The notes below the pieces were generated by a model. That model worked only from the letters and a program-made list of their open reading frames with translations, searched no databases and was not told the origin of the DNA. A stretch of DNA of 64,000 bases from Chondrinema litorale (GTDB lineage Bacteria; Bacteroidota; Bacteroidia; Cytophagales; Flammeovirgaceae), in NCBI RefSeq assembly GCF_026250525.1, contig NZ_CP111043.1, positions 4,874,442 to 4,938,441 on the forward strand. Reading direction: 5' to 3'. Positions within the stretch are counted from its first letter, which is position 1; each line of letters opens with the position of its first letter. Both the position numbers and the translations under genes were made by a program. Shown here one piece after another: positions 36,895 through 45,049 of this stretch.

Positions 36895-37617
36895 CTATAG
36901 TACTTTAATTCTCATATTTTTAAACCAAACTTGGTTTCCATGGTCTTGCAAAGCAATATGTCCAACTGGTGAAACAGCATATGCTGGCCAGTCTGCAAAT
37001 TTACTGTTTGCTAACTGCTCTTTCCATTCGTCGCTACCAATTTCGTATTCAACTACTTTTTCCCCATTCATGTAGTGAGTAATAATTCCGTTGTTAGAAA
37101 TAATTCTAAAACTATTCCACTCACCTGCCGGATTTGAGTTTTCATTGGTAACTGCTTGTAAATCGTAGTTATCACCAGATCTGTGTCTTTCATTTTTAGC
37201 ATCTGGATGTCTGTCATTATCAATAATCTGAATCTCAGGACCTGAATAATAAACTGTGTGTAAGCTATCAGCTTCTACTACTCTAAAAAACACACCACTG
37301 TTACCTCCTTCAGAAATTTTCCAATCCATTTCTAGTTCGAAGTTTTCGTACTTGTCTTTGGTGATGAGATCGCCACCGCCACCACCAGCAAGTGTAATTA
37401 CGCCATCTTCTTCTACCCATTTACTCGATACTGTATCGGCTTTGTAATTTCTCCATTGAGACAAATCAAGTGTTTGCCATTCGGAATCTTCTGTAGCAAC
37501 TGAAGTCTCTTCAACAGTTTCAGTTTTTTCTTCTTTTGTTTCTGTTGAGCAGGAAAAGGCTAGGCTTGAGATTATACAAAAAAGTATTAATCTCAATGAT
37601 CGATTATTCAAGTTCAT
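36895..37617 (-). CDS. DUF1080 (3-keto-disaccharide hydrolase) lipoprotein
   Basis: About 240 residues from MNLNNRSLRLILF; the 16 codons upstream are open but precede the lipoprotein signal. Lipobox AFSC is followed by an acidic/Thr linker and one DUF1080 laminin-G-like domain: SEWQTLDLSQWRNYK, NFELEMDWKISEGGNSGVFFRVVE, YSGPEIQIIDNDRHPDAKN, NPAGEWNSFRIIS and VSPVGHIALQDHGNQVWFKNMRIK. DUF1080 proteins hydrolyse 3-keto-glycosides or bind glucan-like sugars. It is probably an outer-membrane or periplasmic lipoprotein. Confidence 0.93.
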   Translation of the reverse strand: MNLNNRSLRLILFCIISSLAFSCSTETKEEKTETVEETSVATEDSEWQTLDLSQWRNYKADTVSSKWVEEDGVITLAGGGGGDLITKDKYENFELEMDWKISEGGNSGVFFRVVEADSLHTVYYSGPEIQIIDNDRHPDAKNERHRSGDNYDLQAVTNENSNPAGEWNSFRIISNNGIITHYMNGEKVVEYEIGSDEWKEQLANSKFADWPAYAVSPVGHIALQDHGNQVWFKNMRIKVL

Positions 37618-37699
37618 AAATAATATTTTGTTATATTTTTGATTAAAAAAAGGATGATTATACAATTATAACAAAAAATTAAACTTATCTAAGAACCAA

Positions 37700-38638
37700 A
37701 TGATCGTTTACAATACCAGAAACTGGTGGCAAGCTTTTAAGTTAATTGCTAAAACCTACATCTCAGGCAAAAATTACCGCCATATCTCCTTCGGAACAGG
37801 GGCTGCAATCCTATATGCCACTACATTTACCTTTCTGGACTCTAAATACCTTCAAAAAGATTTTTTCCACATCGACCCGATTTTTTATTCTTTAATGGGT
37901 TTTATTTTGGGTATGCTTCTGGTTTTCAGGCTCAACACTGCTTACGAAAAATGGTGGGAAGGTCGTAAGCAATGGGGAGCACTCGTAAATGAGTGTCGTG
38001 TACTCTCAACGCTTTTTTATTCTTCCATCCCTAAAAGCGAAATGAACATTAGAATGTATTTGGCAGCACAAGTTTCTAATTTCACCTTAGCATTAAAAGA
38101 GCATTTGCAAGACGACAAAAAATTTGATGGCTTTGAGATTACCAGTGAACATTATCTCGAACATTTGAAAAGCTCTAGCAACATCCCTCACAAAATTGCC
38201 TCTTTAATTATGGCAAAAACTGAAGAACTGGTACAGAGGTATCATCTTTCTGAGTTCGATAAAATGAATATTAAAACCCAAATACAAGAGTTAATTCATA
38301 TTCTCGGAGCTTGCGAAAGAATTAAAAATACCCCCATCCCATTTTCTCATAACAGCTTTATAAAAAGCTTGATTATGATTTATGTACTTGCTCTACCATT
38401 TATGTTGGTAGAATATTTCCACTATTTTACCATACCCGCAACCGCTATTATTGCGTATGCATTGTTTGGACTGGAAATTATTTCAGATGAAATTGAACAA
38501 CCTTTTGGTAAAGACAATAACGACTTGCCACTCAATCACTTATCTGCTGTAATAAAGCAAAATGTGTATGAAATTTTGCAAGTAACACCTACAAATAAGC
38601 CTGTTATTCAAAATATTGAAGCAGGTATTCAAACCTAA
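37700..38638 (+). CDS. Bestrophin family anion channel
   Basis: 312 residues. N-terminal NTRNWWQAFKLIAKTY, membrane helices including FYSLMGFILGMLLVFRLNTAYEKWWEGRKQWGALVNECR, the bestrophin hallmark, then helical PFMLVEYFHYFTIPATAIIAYALFGLEIISDEIEQPFGKDNNDLPL, the conserved C-terminal part. Bacterial homologues form pentameric channels in the inner membrane. The stop codon overlaps that of the convergent AAA ATPase gene. Confidence 0.95.
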   Translation: MIVYNTRNWWQAFKLIAKTYISGKNYRHISFGTGAAILYATTFTFLDSKYLQKDFFHIDPIFYSLMGFILGMLLVFRLNTAYEKWWEGRKQWGALVNECRVLSTLFYSSIPKSEMNIRMYLAAQVSNFTLALKEHLQDDKKFDGFEITSEHYLEHLKSSSNIPHKIASLIMAKTEELVQRYHLSEFDKMNIKTQIQELIHILGACERIKNTPIPFSHNSFIKSLIMIYVLALPFMLVEYFHYFTIPATAIIAYALFGLEIISDEIEQPFGKDNNDLPLNHLSAVIKQNVYEILQVTPTNKPVIQNIEAGIQT

Positions 38639-39684
38639 AAACCAATCTTTTTAGGTTCTTTATTATTAAAGTCAGGATGAGATTGATTATAAATGTCTCC
38701 GAGAGTCATTTCATTATTAATCTCATTCACGAATCCAAGTTCTGCTGAAATACTTCTTGCCTTGTCTATAGTTAATTTTCCAAATTCGTATTTGGCTATT
38801 AACCTACCCTTTCTTAAAAGTGCATCATCTACTGATGAAATAGGCACATTAAAAGTACAGATAATCTGAATATTAAGACAATCTGATAACAAACCATCCG
38901 CCACATTTAACAATGTAGATACTGCAGAATGCGCTGTGCTTGAACGATTTACGATGATATTTTCAGCATCTTCAATAATTAATACTGAGTTAGGGTTATC
39001 TACCAGAATATTAATAAAATCTGGATTGGCCATATTTGCAGCTACATTTGGTGGCACAAAGGTCATCCTCTTCTTAATAATACCCATTAGATGACGCAAA
39101 TACGTGGTTTTTCCTGTACCGGGCAAACCATGCAAAAGCACTATCCCTTTATCATTTTTCTTGTTGAGGCGCTCAACGATTAGTTCATGAATAGGCAAAA
39201 AGTCATCATTATAATGAGACCCTATATCTAATTTGGTTTTGTTAATATCAATTACGCTGAGATCAAGATTTCCATGATGCATGGTTATCAAGTTCATCTG
39301 ATGTGGTTTTTTACCTCTTTTAAGCCTACATTTTTTTAAATCTTCAGCGATTTGATCAAAGTCTGAATATTCATTTTCAGAAGTCATTATCCTGCAAATG
39401 TGGTGATCGTTAAAAGCCACAACTATATTACTATGGAGAATAAAAAATACTTCTTCGTATTCTGCTTTTTTCGTTTTAAAATTATAGCATTTCTTAAATA
39501 ATTTGTCTTTTACCCTATCTGCATATTTATCTTCAAAGGTTTTTATTGCCTTTTGAAGCTTAAGCCCGCGAATCTCACAAACGTTTGGTAAGGTATTAAA
39601 ATATCGATAAAAGAATTTGTAATCATGTACATAAGCTTCATTTATCGACCAGAAAAAATCTTTATTCTTATCAAATTCTTTCAT
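38635..39684 (-). CDS. AAA family ATPase, BCS1-like
   Basis: 349 residues. N-terminal 170 residues have no assigned fold; then an AAA domain with Walker A GLPGTGKTT (Lys192), Walker B VLIIEDAE, sensor-like IQIICTFNVPISSVDDALLRKGRLIAKYEFGKL. The combination of CTFN...ALLRKGR with an arginine finger resembles the BCS1/FtsH-type AAA clade. No membrane helix or protease domain, so cytoplasmic remodelling is likely with unknown target. It follows an NlpC/P60 gene on the same strand after 234 nt that contain two palindromes. Function unresolved. Confidence 0.85.
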   Translation of the reverse strand: MKEFDKNKDFFWSINEAYVHDYKFFYRYFNTLPNVCEIRGLKLQKAIKTFEDKYADRVKDKLFKKCYNFKTKKAEYEEVFFILHSNIVVAFNDHHICRIMTSENEYSDFDQIAEDLKKCRLKRGKKPHQMNLITMHHGNLDLSVIDINKTKLDIGSHYNDDFLPIHELIVERLNKKNDKGIVLLHGLPGTGKTTYLRHLMGIIKKRMTFVPPNVAANMANPDFINILVDNPNSVLIIEDAENIIVNRSSTAHSAVSTLLNVADGLLSDCLNIQIICTFNVPISSVDDALLRKGRLIAKYEFGKLTIDKARSISAELGFVNEINNEMTLGDIYNQSHPDFNNKEPKKIGF

Positions 39685-39720
39685 AAATAATTCTTCTAAA
39701 CTTCAAAGTAAGAAGTACAA

Positions 39721-39732
39721 AGGACATGTCCT
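39721..39732. promoter_or_regulatory. 12-bp palindrome upstream of the AAA ATPase gene
   Basis: AGGACATGTCCT is a perfect palindrome 37 nt before the start of the AAA gene, a position suited to an operator. On the minus strand it lies upstream of a TACTTTG stretch, close to but not matching the -7 consensus. No experimental support. Confidence 0.4.
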
Positions 39733-39771
39733 ATAATAAATTAAATTAATTAGTGATGATGATCTCATTAC

Positions 39772-39787
39772 TTACACTTGAGTGTAA
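39772..39787. promoter_or_regulatory. Inverted repeat upstream of the AAA ATPase gene
   Basis: TTACACT and AGTGTAA flank a 2-nt spacer. It lacks a T-run, so an operator is more likely than a terminator. Confidence 0.4.
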
Positions 39788-39918
39788 ATAAATAAGCATA
39801 AATCATTCTAAATACAGCCCGATTTTTTTAAGATAAGTAATAAGCATGTTAAACCGAAGCTGATATTTATACCAGCTCTGTACAACATATGATTAAAGCT
39901 CGAGATAAGCTAAATTGT

Positions 39919-40632
39919 TTAAACTACTCGCTTGGCTTTTATATAAACACCCGACCAGTAGCCACTGTTTAATGATGAAATTGTGACACCTTTACTGCTT
40001 GAAGCATGAATAAACTTAATATCTTCTGGACTGTTGGCTTCCGCTACGATACCAACATGATTAACTGAATTTGGAGTTCCCGTACCGAAAAAAACCAAAT
40101 CACCGGGTTTTAATTCGGTTTGTGTTATTGCATTACCTACTAAAGATTGATCTTTTGATATTCTTGGAAGAGCAATTTCTGCAGCTCCAAAAGACAAACT
40201 TGTAAACCCAGAACAATCTATTCCACTGTTATCTACACCTCCAAAAGAATATGGCGTACCAATTAAAGACTCTGCTTTTTCTAGAATTGCCTGTATTTTA
40301 AGTGCTTTTTCCTGATCTTCTAGCGTCATTGCAGATAATACGCTATCAGGTTGTATAAAAGAAGTATTTTCAATTTCTTTCTTTTCTTCCTCTTCTATTT
40401 CTATCTGTTTCTGATTTTTTACTTCTTCAATTTGTGATGTAGAAACTGGAATTGGCTCAATACCCCCTCCTCCATTCACATGCAAAGTCCTTGGCGACAC
40501 GTCTACTCTATCTTCAGTTTCTAGATCAAGTTTCTTAAATAGTTTTTTTAATAATTTACCATGTAAATCAATATCAACTACCACTTGTTTTTTGTATCCG
40601 TATTTATCGGTTATAAAGCTTATTCCTTCCAT
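39919..40632 (-). CDS. NlpC/P60 domain protein with antitoxin-like N-terminus
   Basis: 237 residues and no signal peptide. The C-terminal 115 residues are NlpC/P60: AESLIGTPYSFGGVDNSGIDCSGFTS with catalytic Cys140, KPGDLVFFGTG, and VNHVGIVAEA with catalytic His192. The first 35 residues (ISFITDKYGYKKQVVVDIDLHGKLLKKLFKKL) resemble the short N-terminal strand-helix of Phd/RelB-like antitoxins, followed by a Glu/Lys-rich linker. NlpC/P60 enzymes cut peptidoglycan peptides or related amides. Lack of export signal means the substrate could be cytoplasmic, or export is unconventional. The antitoxin resemblance is by eye only. Confidence 0.82.
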   Translation of the reverse strand: MEGISFITDKYGYKKQVVVDIDLHGKLLKKLFKKLDLETEDRVDVSPRTLHVNGGGGIEPIPVSTSQIEEVKNQKQIEIEEEEKKEIENTSFIQPDSVLSAMTLEDQEKALKIQAILEKAESLIGTPYSFGGVDNSGIDCSGFTSLSFGAAEIALPRISKDQSLVGNAITQTELKPGDLVFFGTGTPNSVNHVGIVAEANSPEDIKFIHASSSKGVTISSLNSGYWSGVYIKAKRVV

Positions 40633-40710
40633 TGTGTTAGTTTAAAAAGTAAAAAATTAATTTTATTGGAAGATAAAAAATTCCGACTACAATCGCTTTC
40701 TATTTTTATC

Positions 40711-43143
40711 TTAGTTTTTACTATCTAGTGTTAAAACGCCTAATTTATTTTCTAAATCGCTATCTTTTTTAATCAGGTTAAATGGTAAGTATTCACCACT
40801 TGCCCACTTAGAAATATAATTGATATAATATGGGCTTCCCGGATTACCCGATTGCCCACCCGGATAGATGCCTTTTGCTATCGGCCCAGCCTTATCTAAC
40901 TCAACAATTATTCGCCAAGAAGCTCCGTGTGTACCACTGGTAGCATTAATAATATTATGGTTACCACCAATCATAATTGGCTCTTCGCTAAAAGCCGGAA
41001 GTCTGGCTAAATGAGTAACCGAAGTTGACTTGTAATCTGCCCATACAGCTGTTTTAAGCCCAGTTTTAGACAAATGTTCTTTTACATTTTTGATTCCTTC
41101 TTTAAATGCCAGATTCACAATAGCTTTTGCATCTTCTTTTTCAGAAGTAGATTTAATATCTAAAAACTGATTAGTAGTATCGGTTCTTAAAATCTCCATT
41201 GTGTGGAATCTGTTAGGATAATCCAAATTACTTTTCTTCATTCTAATTTCATCCCATATTAATGAAGGAATGGCATCATACCACTCTTCAAAATAAGCAG
41301 CTGCCACTGCATCAATATCATTTATATAATCCCAAGATGCCAGCAAATTATATATTTCTATTTCTTCGTCGCTTGATAATTTATCTTTTATTTGTTTCAA
41401 CATGAAAGGTAAATTGTCTGACGCGATCGTATTGAAATTATCGTTTTGCATCATCATCATATCCTCCACAGTGATGTCTTGTAAACTATCTAGCAAATAA
41501 TTGATTCTTCTGTTTCTATAAGTTTCATACGACTGAGAATATACATAGTAAGGATAAGTACTATCAACTGGGTCTTGGTTGGCAGAACTTACAAATCCAC
41601 GCGCAGGATTTAATGAAAATACATTTTGCTCCATAGGGATATATTCTTGCCACTTGCCAGATGATTTGGATCCATCCATGAGAAACTTGCCTTGCTCTTT
41701 CCATTTAACAGGAAACTTGCCCTGTACTACTATGGCAACGTCACCCTCTGTACTAGCAAAAGCAAAGTTTTGAGCCGGGCAATCATAATACTTTAATGCC
41801 TCTCTATAATCTTTATAATTCTCAGCTCTGTTTAGTAAATAAAATGTTTTCACCTCTAAAGATGGATCATGCGCTATCCATCGAATCGCATAAGCATTCT
41901 CATCAGATTTTGCCGGATAGGAAGCATCATACATAACTGGTCCCCATTCAGTAACCATTAAAGTATCGTAAAAAGTTGGTGCTCCTTTTAGCTTTATTTC
42001 TTCAATTCTAGTTTCAGTAGCTTTCCATTCTCCATCCATTAAATAGGCAGCTCTGTCTGCATCTTTGTATTCAATCTTGTACCAGTCTACCACATCTCTC
42101 AAAGCATTGGTGACACTCCAAGCTACATTGTCGTTAAAGCCAATTATTACATTGGGTGAGCCCGGTAAAGTTGCCCCTTTAACGTTGATTCCCGGAGCAG
42201 TAAGTTGCATGGCAAACCAAATGGAAGGTAAGTTTAAGCCCAAATGAGGATCGCCACAAAGTATAGGATTACCACTTTTTGTTTTAGAGCCAGAAACTGC
42301 CCAGTTATTACTACCATTTCTTATATCTGGTTCATCTACAAAAGGATTCTTCTGCAATTCTTCCAAAACGAAAGGTCTCACTTTTGGTGTAGCAACCGTA
42401 TCTGGCATAAAATCCCATTTACCAGTTTTATCTACAATAGGCTCAACCGCCGAATGAGCATTAGGATATAAAAAATTGAATACTTCTTCTCCAAAAACCT
42501 TTCTCGCATTGGTATATTCAAAATCGCTGTTGTGTATACTTAAATTATTAGCCATGTATTTAAGTAAAAAAGCCGATTTAATAGGCTTCCACTCTTCTGG
42601 TTCGTAGTCGAGTAATTTATATTCTAGTGGCAATTCTGCTTTGGAAAGGCTGCTTATATAAGCATTTATTCCATCAGAATAAGCATTTACCACTTCATTC
42701 ATTTTTTCATCAGAGAGCATCATTTCCACTCCTTTTTCAGCAGCTAATGCCATTCCTTTTCTTCTGGCTTCTCTGTCTAGTGGCAAGGCTTTTTCCCCAA
42801 CAATTTCACTAATTCTACCTGCGGCAAAATGTGTTTGAAATTCCATTTGCCATAATCGGTGTTTGGCAGTAACATATCCTTGGGCGAAATACAAGTCGTG
42901 GTCGTTTTCTGCAAAAACATGTGGAACCAAAGCAGAATCGTAAATAACACTCACTTCACTTTTTAAACCTTCCATACTGATGTCGTCATCAGGTGTATCG
43001 TTCACATTTTCAGCATTTTGCCAAAATCCTTGTGTAGGACTCAGAAAAAAACCTAATGGTGGAATTGGACTAAAACCGGTGTTTAATGCCACAATTAAAG
43101 CAACATTGAAAACGAGCGCGATCAGAAACAAAAAGAATTTCAT
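40711..43143 (-). CDS. Penicillin acylase family N-terminal nucleophile hydrolase
   Basis: 810 residues. An N-terminal membrane or signal helix (about 3-22), then the alpha subunit with VPHVFAENDHDLYFAQGYVTAKHRLWQMEF, a spacer, and the beta-chain start NGSNNWAVSG with nucleophile Ser278, followed by GDPHLGLNLPSIWF and the typical PGSPNVIIGFNDNVAWSVTN. The C-terminus has GGQSGNPGSPYYINYISKWASGEYLP. Autocatalytic cleavage before Ser278 is expected. Members hydrolyse amides such as penicillin G, N-acyl-homoserine lactones or aculeacin; the natural substrate is unknown. Starts 29 nt after the ppk2 stop, so the two may be cotranscribed. Confidence 0.95.
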   Translation of the reverse strand: MKFFLFLIALVFNVALIVALNTGFSPIPPLGFFLSPTQGFWQNAENVNDTPDDDISMEGLKSEVSVIYDSALVPHVFAENDHDLYFAQGYVTAKHRLWQMEFQTHFAAGRISEIVGEKALPLDREARRKGMALAAEKGVEMMLSDEKMNEVVNAYSDGINAYISSLSKAELPLEYKLLDYEPEEWKPIKSAFLLKYMANNLSIHNSDFEYTNARKVFGEEVFNFLYPNAHSAVEPIVDKTGKWDFMPDTVATPKVRPFVLEELQKNPFVDEPDIRNGSNNWAVSGSKTKSGNPILCGDPHLGLNLPSIWFAMQLTAPGINVKGATLPGSPNVIIGFNDNVAWSVTNALRDVVDWYKIEYKDADRAAYLMDGEWKATETRIEEIKLKGAPTFYDTLMVTEWGPVMYDASYPAKSDENAYAIRWIAHDPSLEVKTFYLLNRAENYKDYREALKYYDCPAQNFAFASTEGDVAIVVQGKFPVKWKEQGKFLMDGSKSSGKWQEYIPMEQNVFSLNPARGFVSSANQDPVDSTYPYYVYSQSYETYRNRRINYLLDSLQDITVEDMMMMQNDNFNTIASDNLPFMLKQIKDKLSSDEEIEIYNLLASWDYINDIDAVAAAYFEEWYDAIPSLIWDEIRMKKSNLDYPNRFHTMEILRTDTTNQFLDIKSTSEKEDAKAIVNLAFKEGIKNVKEHLSKTGLKTAVWADYKSTSVTHLARLPAFSEEPIMIGGNHNIINATSGTHGASWRIIVELDKAGPIAKGIYPGGQSGNPGSPYYINYISKWASGEYLPFNLIKKDSDLENKLGVLTLDSKN

Positions 43144-43172
43144 ATATGAATGTGTTGTGTTAGTTCTGGTTT

Positions 43173-43985
43173 TTAATAGATTTCTGGGATGTAATTTTGT
43201 TCAGACTTCGGCGGCCTTATATATTTTTTAGACTCATCTCTCGCTGGTAATTCAATATTATCAAATGGAATTTCCTTGTAATGAATCAGACTTAAAAGAT
43301 GAGTAATGCAATTTAGCCTGGCTCTTTTTTTAACATCAGAATTTACTACATACCAAGGGTTTTGCTTAGTATCTGTATAAGCAAGCATCTCATCTTTTGC
43401 CTTAGAGTATTCTATCCACTTTTCTCTGGCTTTTACATCCATTGGGCTAAACTTCCAGCGCTTTGCAGGGTTGTTTAATCTTTCTAAAAACCTACGTTCT
43501 TGCTCTTCGTAACTCACAGAAAACCAATATTTAATAAGGATAATACCCGATCGCTTGAGCATTTTTTCAAATTCTGGGCAAGACCTTAAAAACTCTCTGT
43601 GTTCTTCGTCTGTGCAAAAACCCATTACTTTCTCTACCCCAGCTCTATTATACCAGCTTCTATCGAATAAAACCATTTCGCCAGCAGCCGGTAATTGAGA
43701 TACATATCTCTGGAAATACCACTGAGTTTTTTCTTTTTCGGTTGGTTTCCCAAGTGCTACAACTCTACAAACTCTCGGATTGAGTAATTCTGTAATTGTT
43801 TTAATTGTGCTTCCTTTACCGGCAGCATCCCGACCTTCGAACAACACAACTACCTTTAAATTTTTCTGCACTATCCAACGCTGAAGTTTTACTAACTCAG
43901 TTTGTAGTTGAGGTAAAACAGCATTGTAAATTTTTTTAATTTTCTTCTTCTCGCTGATTATTTCGTCTTTTTCTGTTTTTGCCAT
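43173..43985 (-). CDS. ppk2: Polyphosphate kinase 2
   Basis: 270 residues. Walker A FEGRDAAGKGSTIK (about 49-62), Walker B and lid EMVLFDRSWYNRAGVEKVMGFC, and lid residues SYEEQERRFLERLNNPAKRWKFSP, all of the PPK2 family. PPK2 enzymes use polyphosphate to phosphorylate nucleotides (GDP/ADP) or make polyP from ATP/GTP. Single-domain size fits a class I or III enzyme; which nucleotide is preferred cannot be read from sequence by eye. Precedes the penicillin acylase on the same strand. Confidence 0.95.
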   Translation of the reverse strand: MAKTEKDEIISEKKKIKKIYNAVLPQLQTELVKLQRWIVQKNLKVVVLFEGRDAAGKGSTIKTITELLNPRVCRVVALGKPTEKEKTQWYFQRYVSQLPAAGEMVLFDRSWYNRAGVEKVMGFCTDEEHREFLRSCPEFEKMLKRSGIILIKYWFSVSYEEQERRFLERLNNPAKRWKFSPMDVKAREKWIEYSKAKDEMLAYTDTKQNPWYVVNSDVKKRARLNCITHLLSLIHYKEIPFDNIELPARDESKKYIRPPKSEQNYIPEIY

Positions 43986-44035
43986 TAAATCAAAAAATTG
44001 CCTTTTTTACTTGAAAAAATATAGCTCTAATCTAT

Positions 44036-44063
44036 AAAAAAAGCCTTACAAAAAGTAAGGCTT
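44036..44063 (-). terminator. Rho-independent terminator of the 228-residue hypothetical gene
   Basis: AAGCCTTAC pairs perfectly with GTAAGGCTT around five A; on the minus strand it is followed by a T-run, about 105 nt past the stop. Confidence 0.8.
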
Positions 44064-44169
44064 CGGGTACTTAAGCGATAATTAACTTATTCAACTTAAA
44101 TAGTTCATTTTCATATTTAGCTCACAATTAAGTATAAGCTATTAAAACCTGTAATTATGAATTCTAAGT

Positions 44170-44856
44170 TTAAATTCTCTTTATATCTGGTGTCATTTGA
44201 ACTGCCAATTTCTTTTTAAAAACCGAAGCTGTCATCGTTCTAAAACTGTCTGTCCACTTGGCAAATTCTATATGGTATTTCGCATTATTTTGAAAACAAG
44301 CATTTTCTTCTTTTGCAATTAAAGACAACTGCTCTTCTAACTGTGCTAAGTTATTAACTAATTGATCTGCAATTTCAATTTCACGCTGCTCTAAGCCTAT
44401 CAGATATAGCTTATTTAATACACTTTTGCTTTCTTTAAGCTGCTTATAAAACTGCTTTACATCACCAAACCAATACACAAACTTTGTCTCTTCCTTGGCA
44501 TCAATTTTAAAAGTTTTCAGAATCGAATTATCTTTCTTGAAAACCTCTCTAAGCAAATTTTTATGATTTGTATATATTTTGTCTAACTCATCTTTTTTTG
44601 AATATAATGAGTCTGTAACTGACAACTCAATACTTTTATTCAATTGATATAATCTTCTATTTTCTTTGAGTTTTTTTAATAAATCTACTCCTTGTTGGAT
44701 TTTCCTCTTATTGTAACCATATCCCGAAAGAGTTTTTAACACAGATTTATCAGATTGAATATTTCTGAAAAGTGTATCCCACACAAAAATATCTTCTGAT
44801 TTTGAAGAAGCAGATAGTTTTAGGTTAAATGAGCCCTTGTTGGTGATTGTTTTCAT
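44170..44856 (-). CDS. Hypothetical helical protein
   Basis: 228 residues, strongly helical and Lys/Glu/Leu rich with repeated heptad-like stretches (KIQQGVDLLKKLKENRRLYQLNKSI, ADQLVNNLAQLEEQLSLIAKEENA). No signal peptide, no membrane helix and no recognised family. The C-terminal part has FAKWTDSFRTMTASVFKKK. A terminator follows. The ORF starts clearly at MKTITNKGSFNLKL. Possibly a cytoplasmic structural or scaffold protein; function unknown. Confidence 0.65.
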   Translation of the reverse strand: MKTITNKGSFNLKLSASSKSEDIFVWDTLFRNIQSDKSVLKTLSGYGYNKRKIQQGVDLLKKLKENRRLYQLNKSIELSVTDSLYSKKDELDKIYTNHKNLLREVFKKDNSILKTFKIDAKEETKFVYWFGDVKQFYKQLKESKSVLNKLYLIGLEQREIEIADQLVNNLAQLEEQLSLIAKEENACFQNNAKYHIEFAKWTDSFRTMTASVFKKKLAVQMTPDIKRI

Positions 44857-45049
44857 CGATGCAATTTTTATTTATAAAACACAGCTCACTCATTTTTATT
44901 ATGGATATCATGTAAGTTCTTGCGAAATCATATACCAAAACTGGTAATTATAGATAATTCGCATAAAGAATTGGTAGATGTAAGGTTGATCTTTGTAATC
45001 ACTCAATACATTCGTAAATTGTAAATAGTTACTTAAACGCAAACAATTG

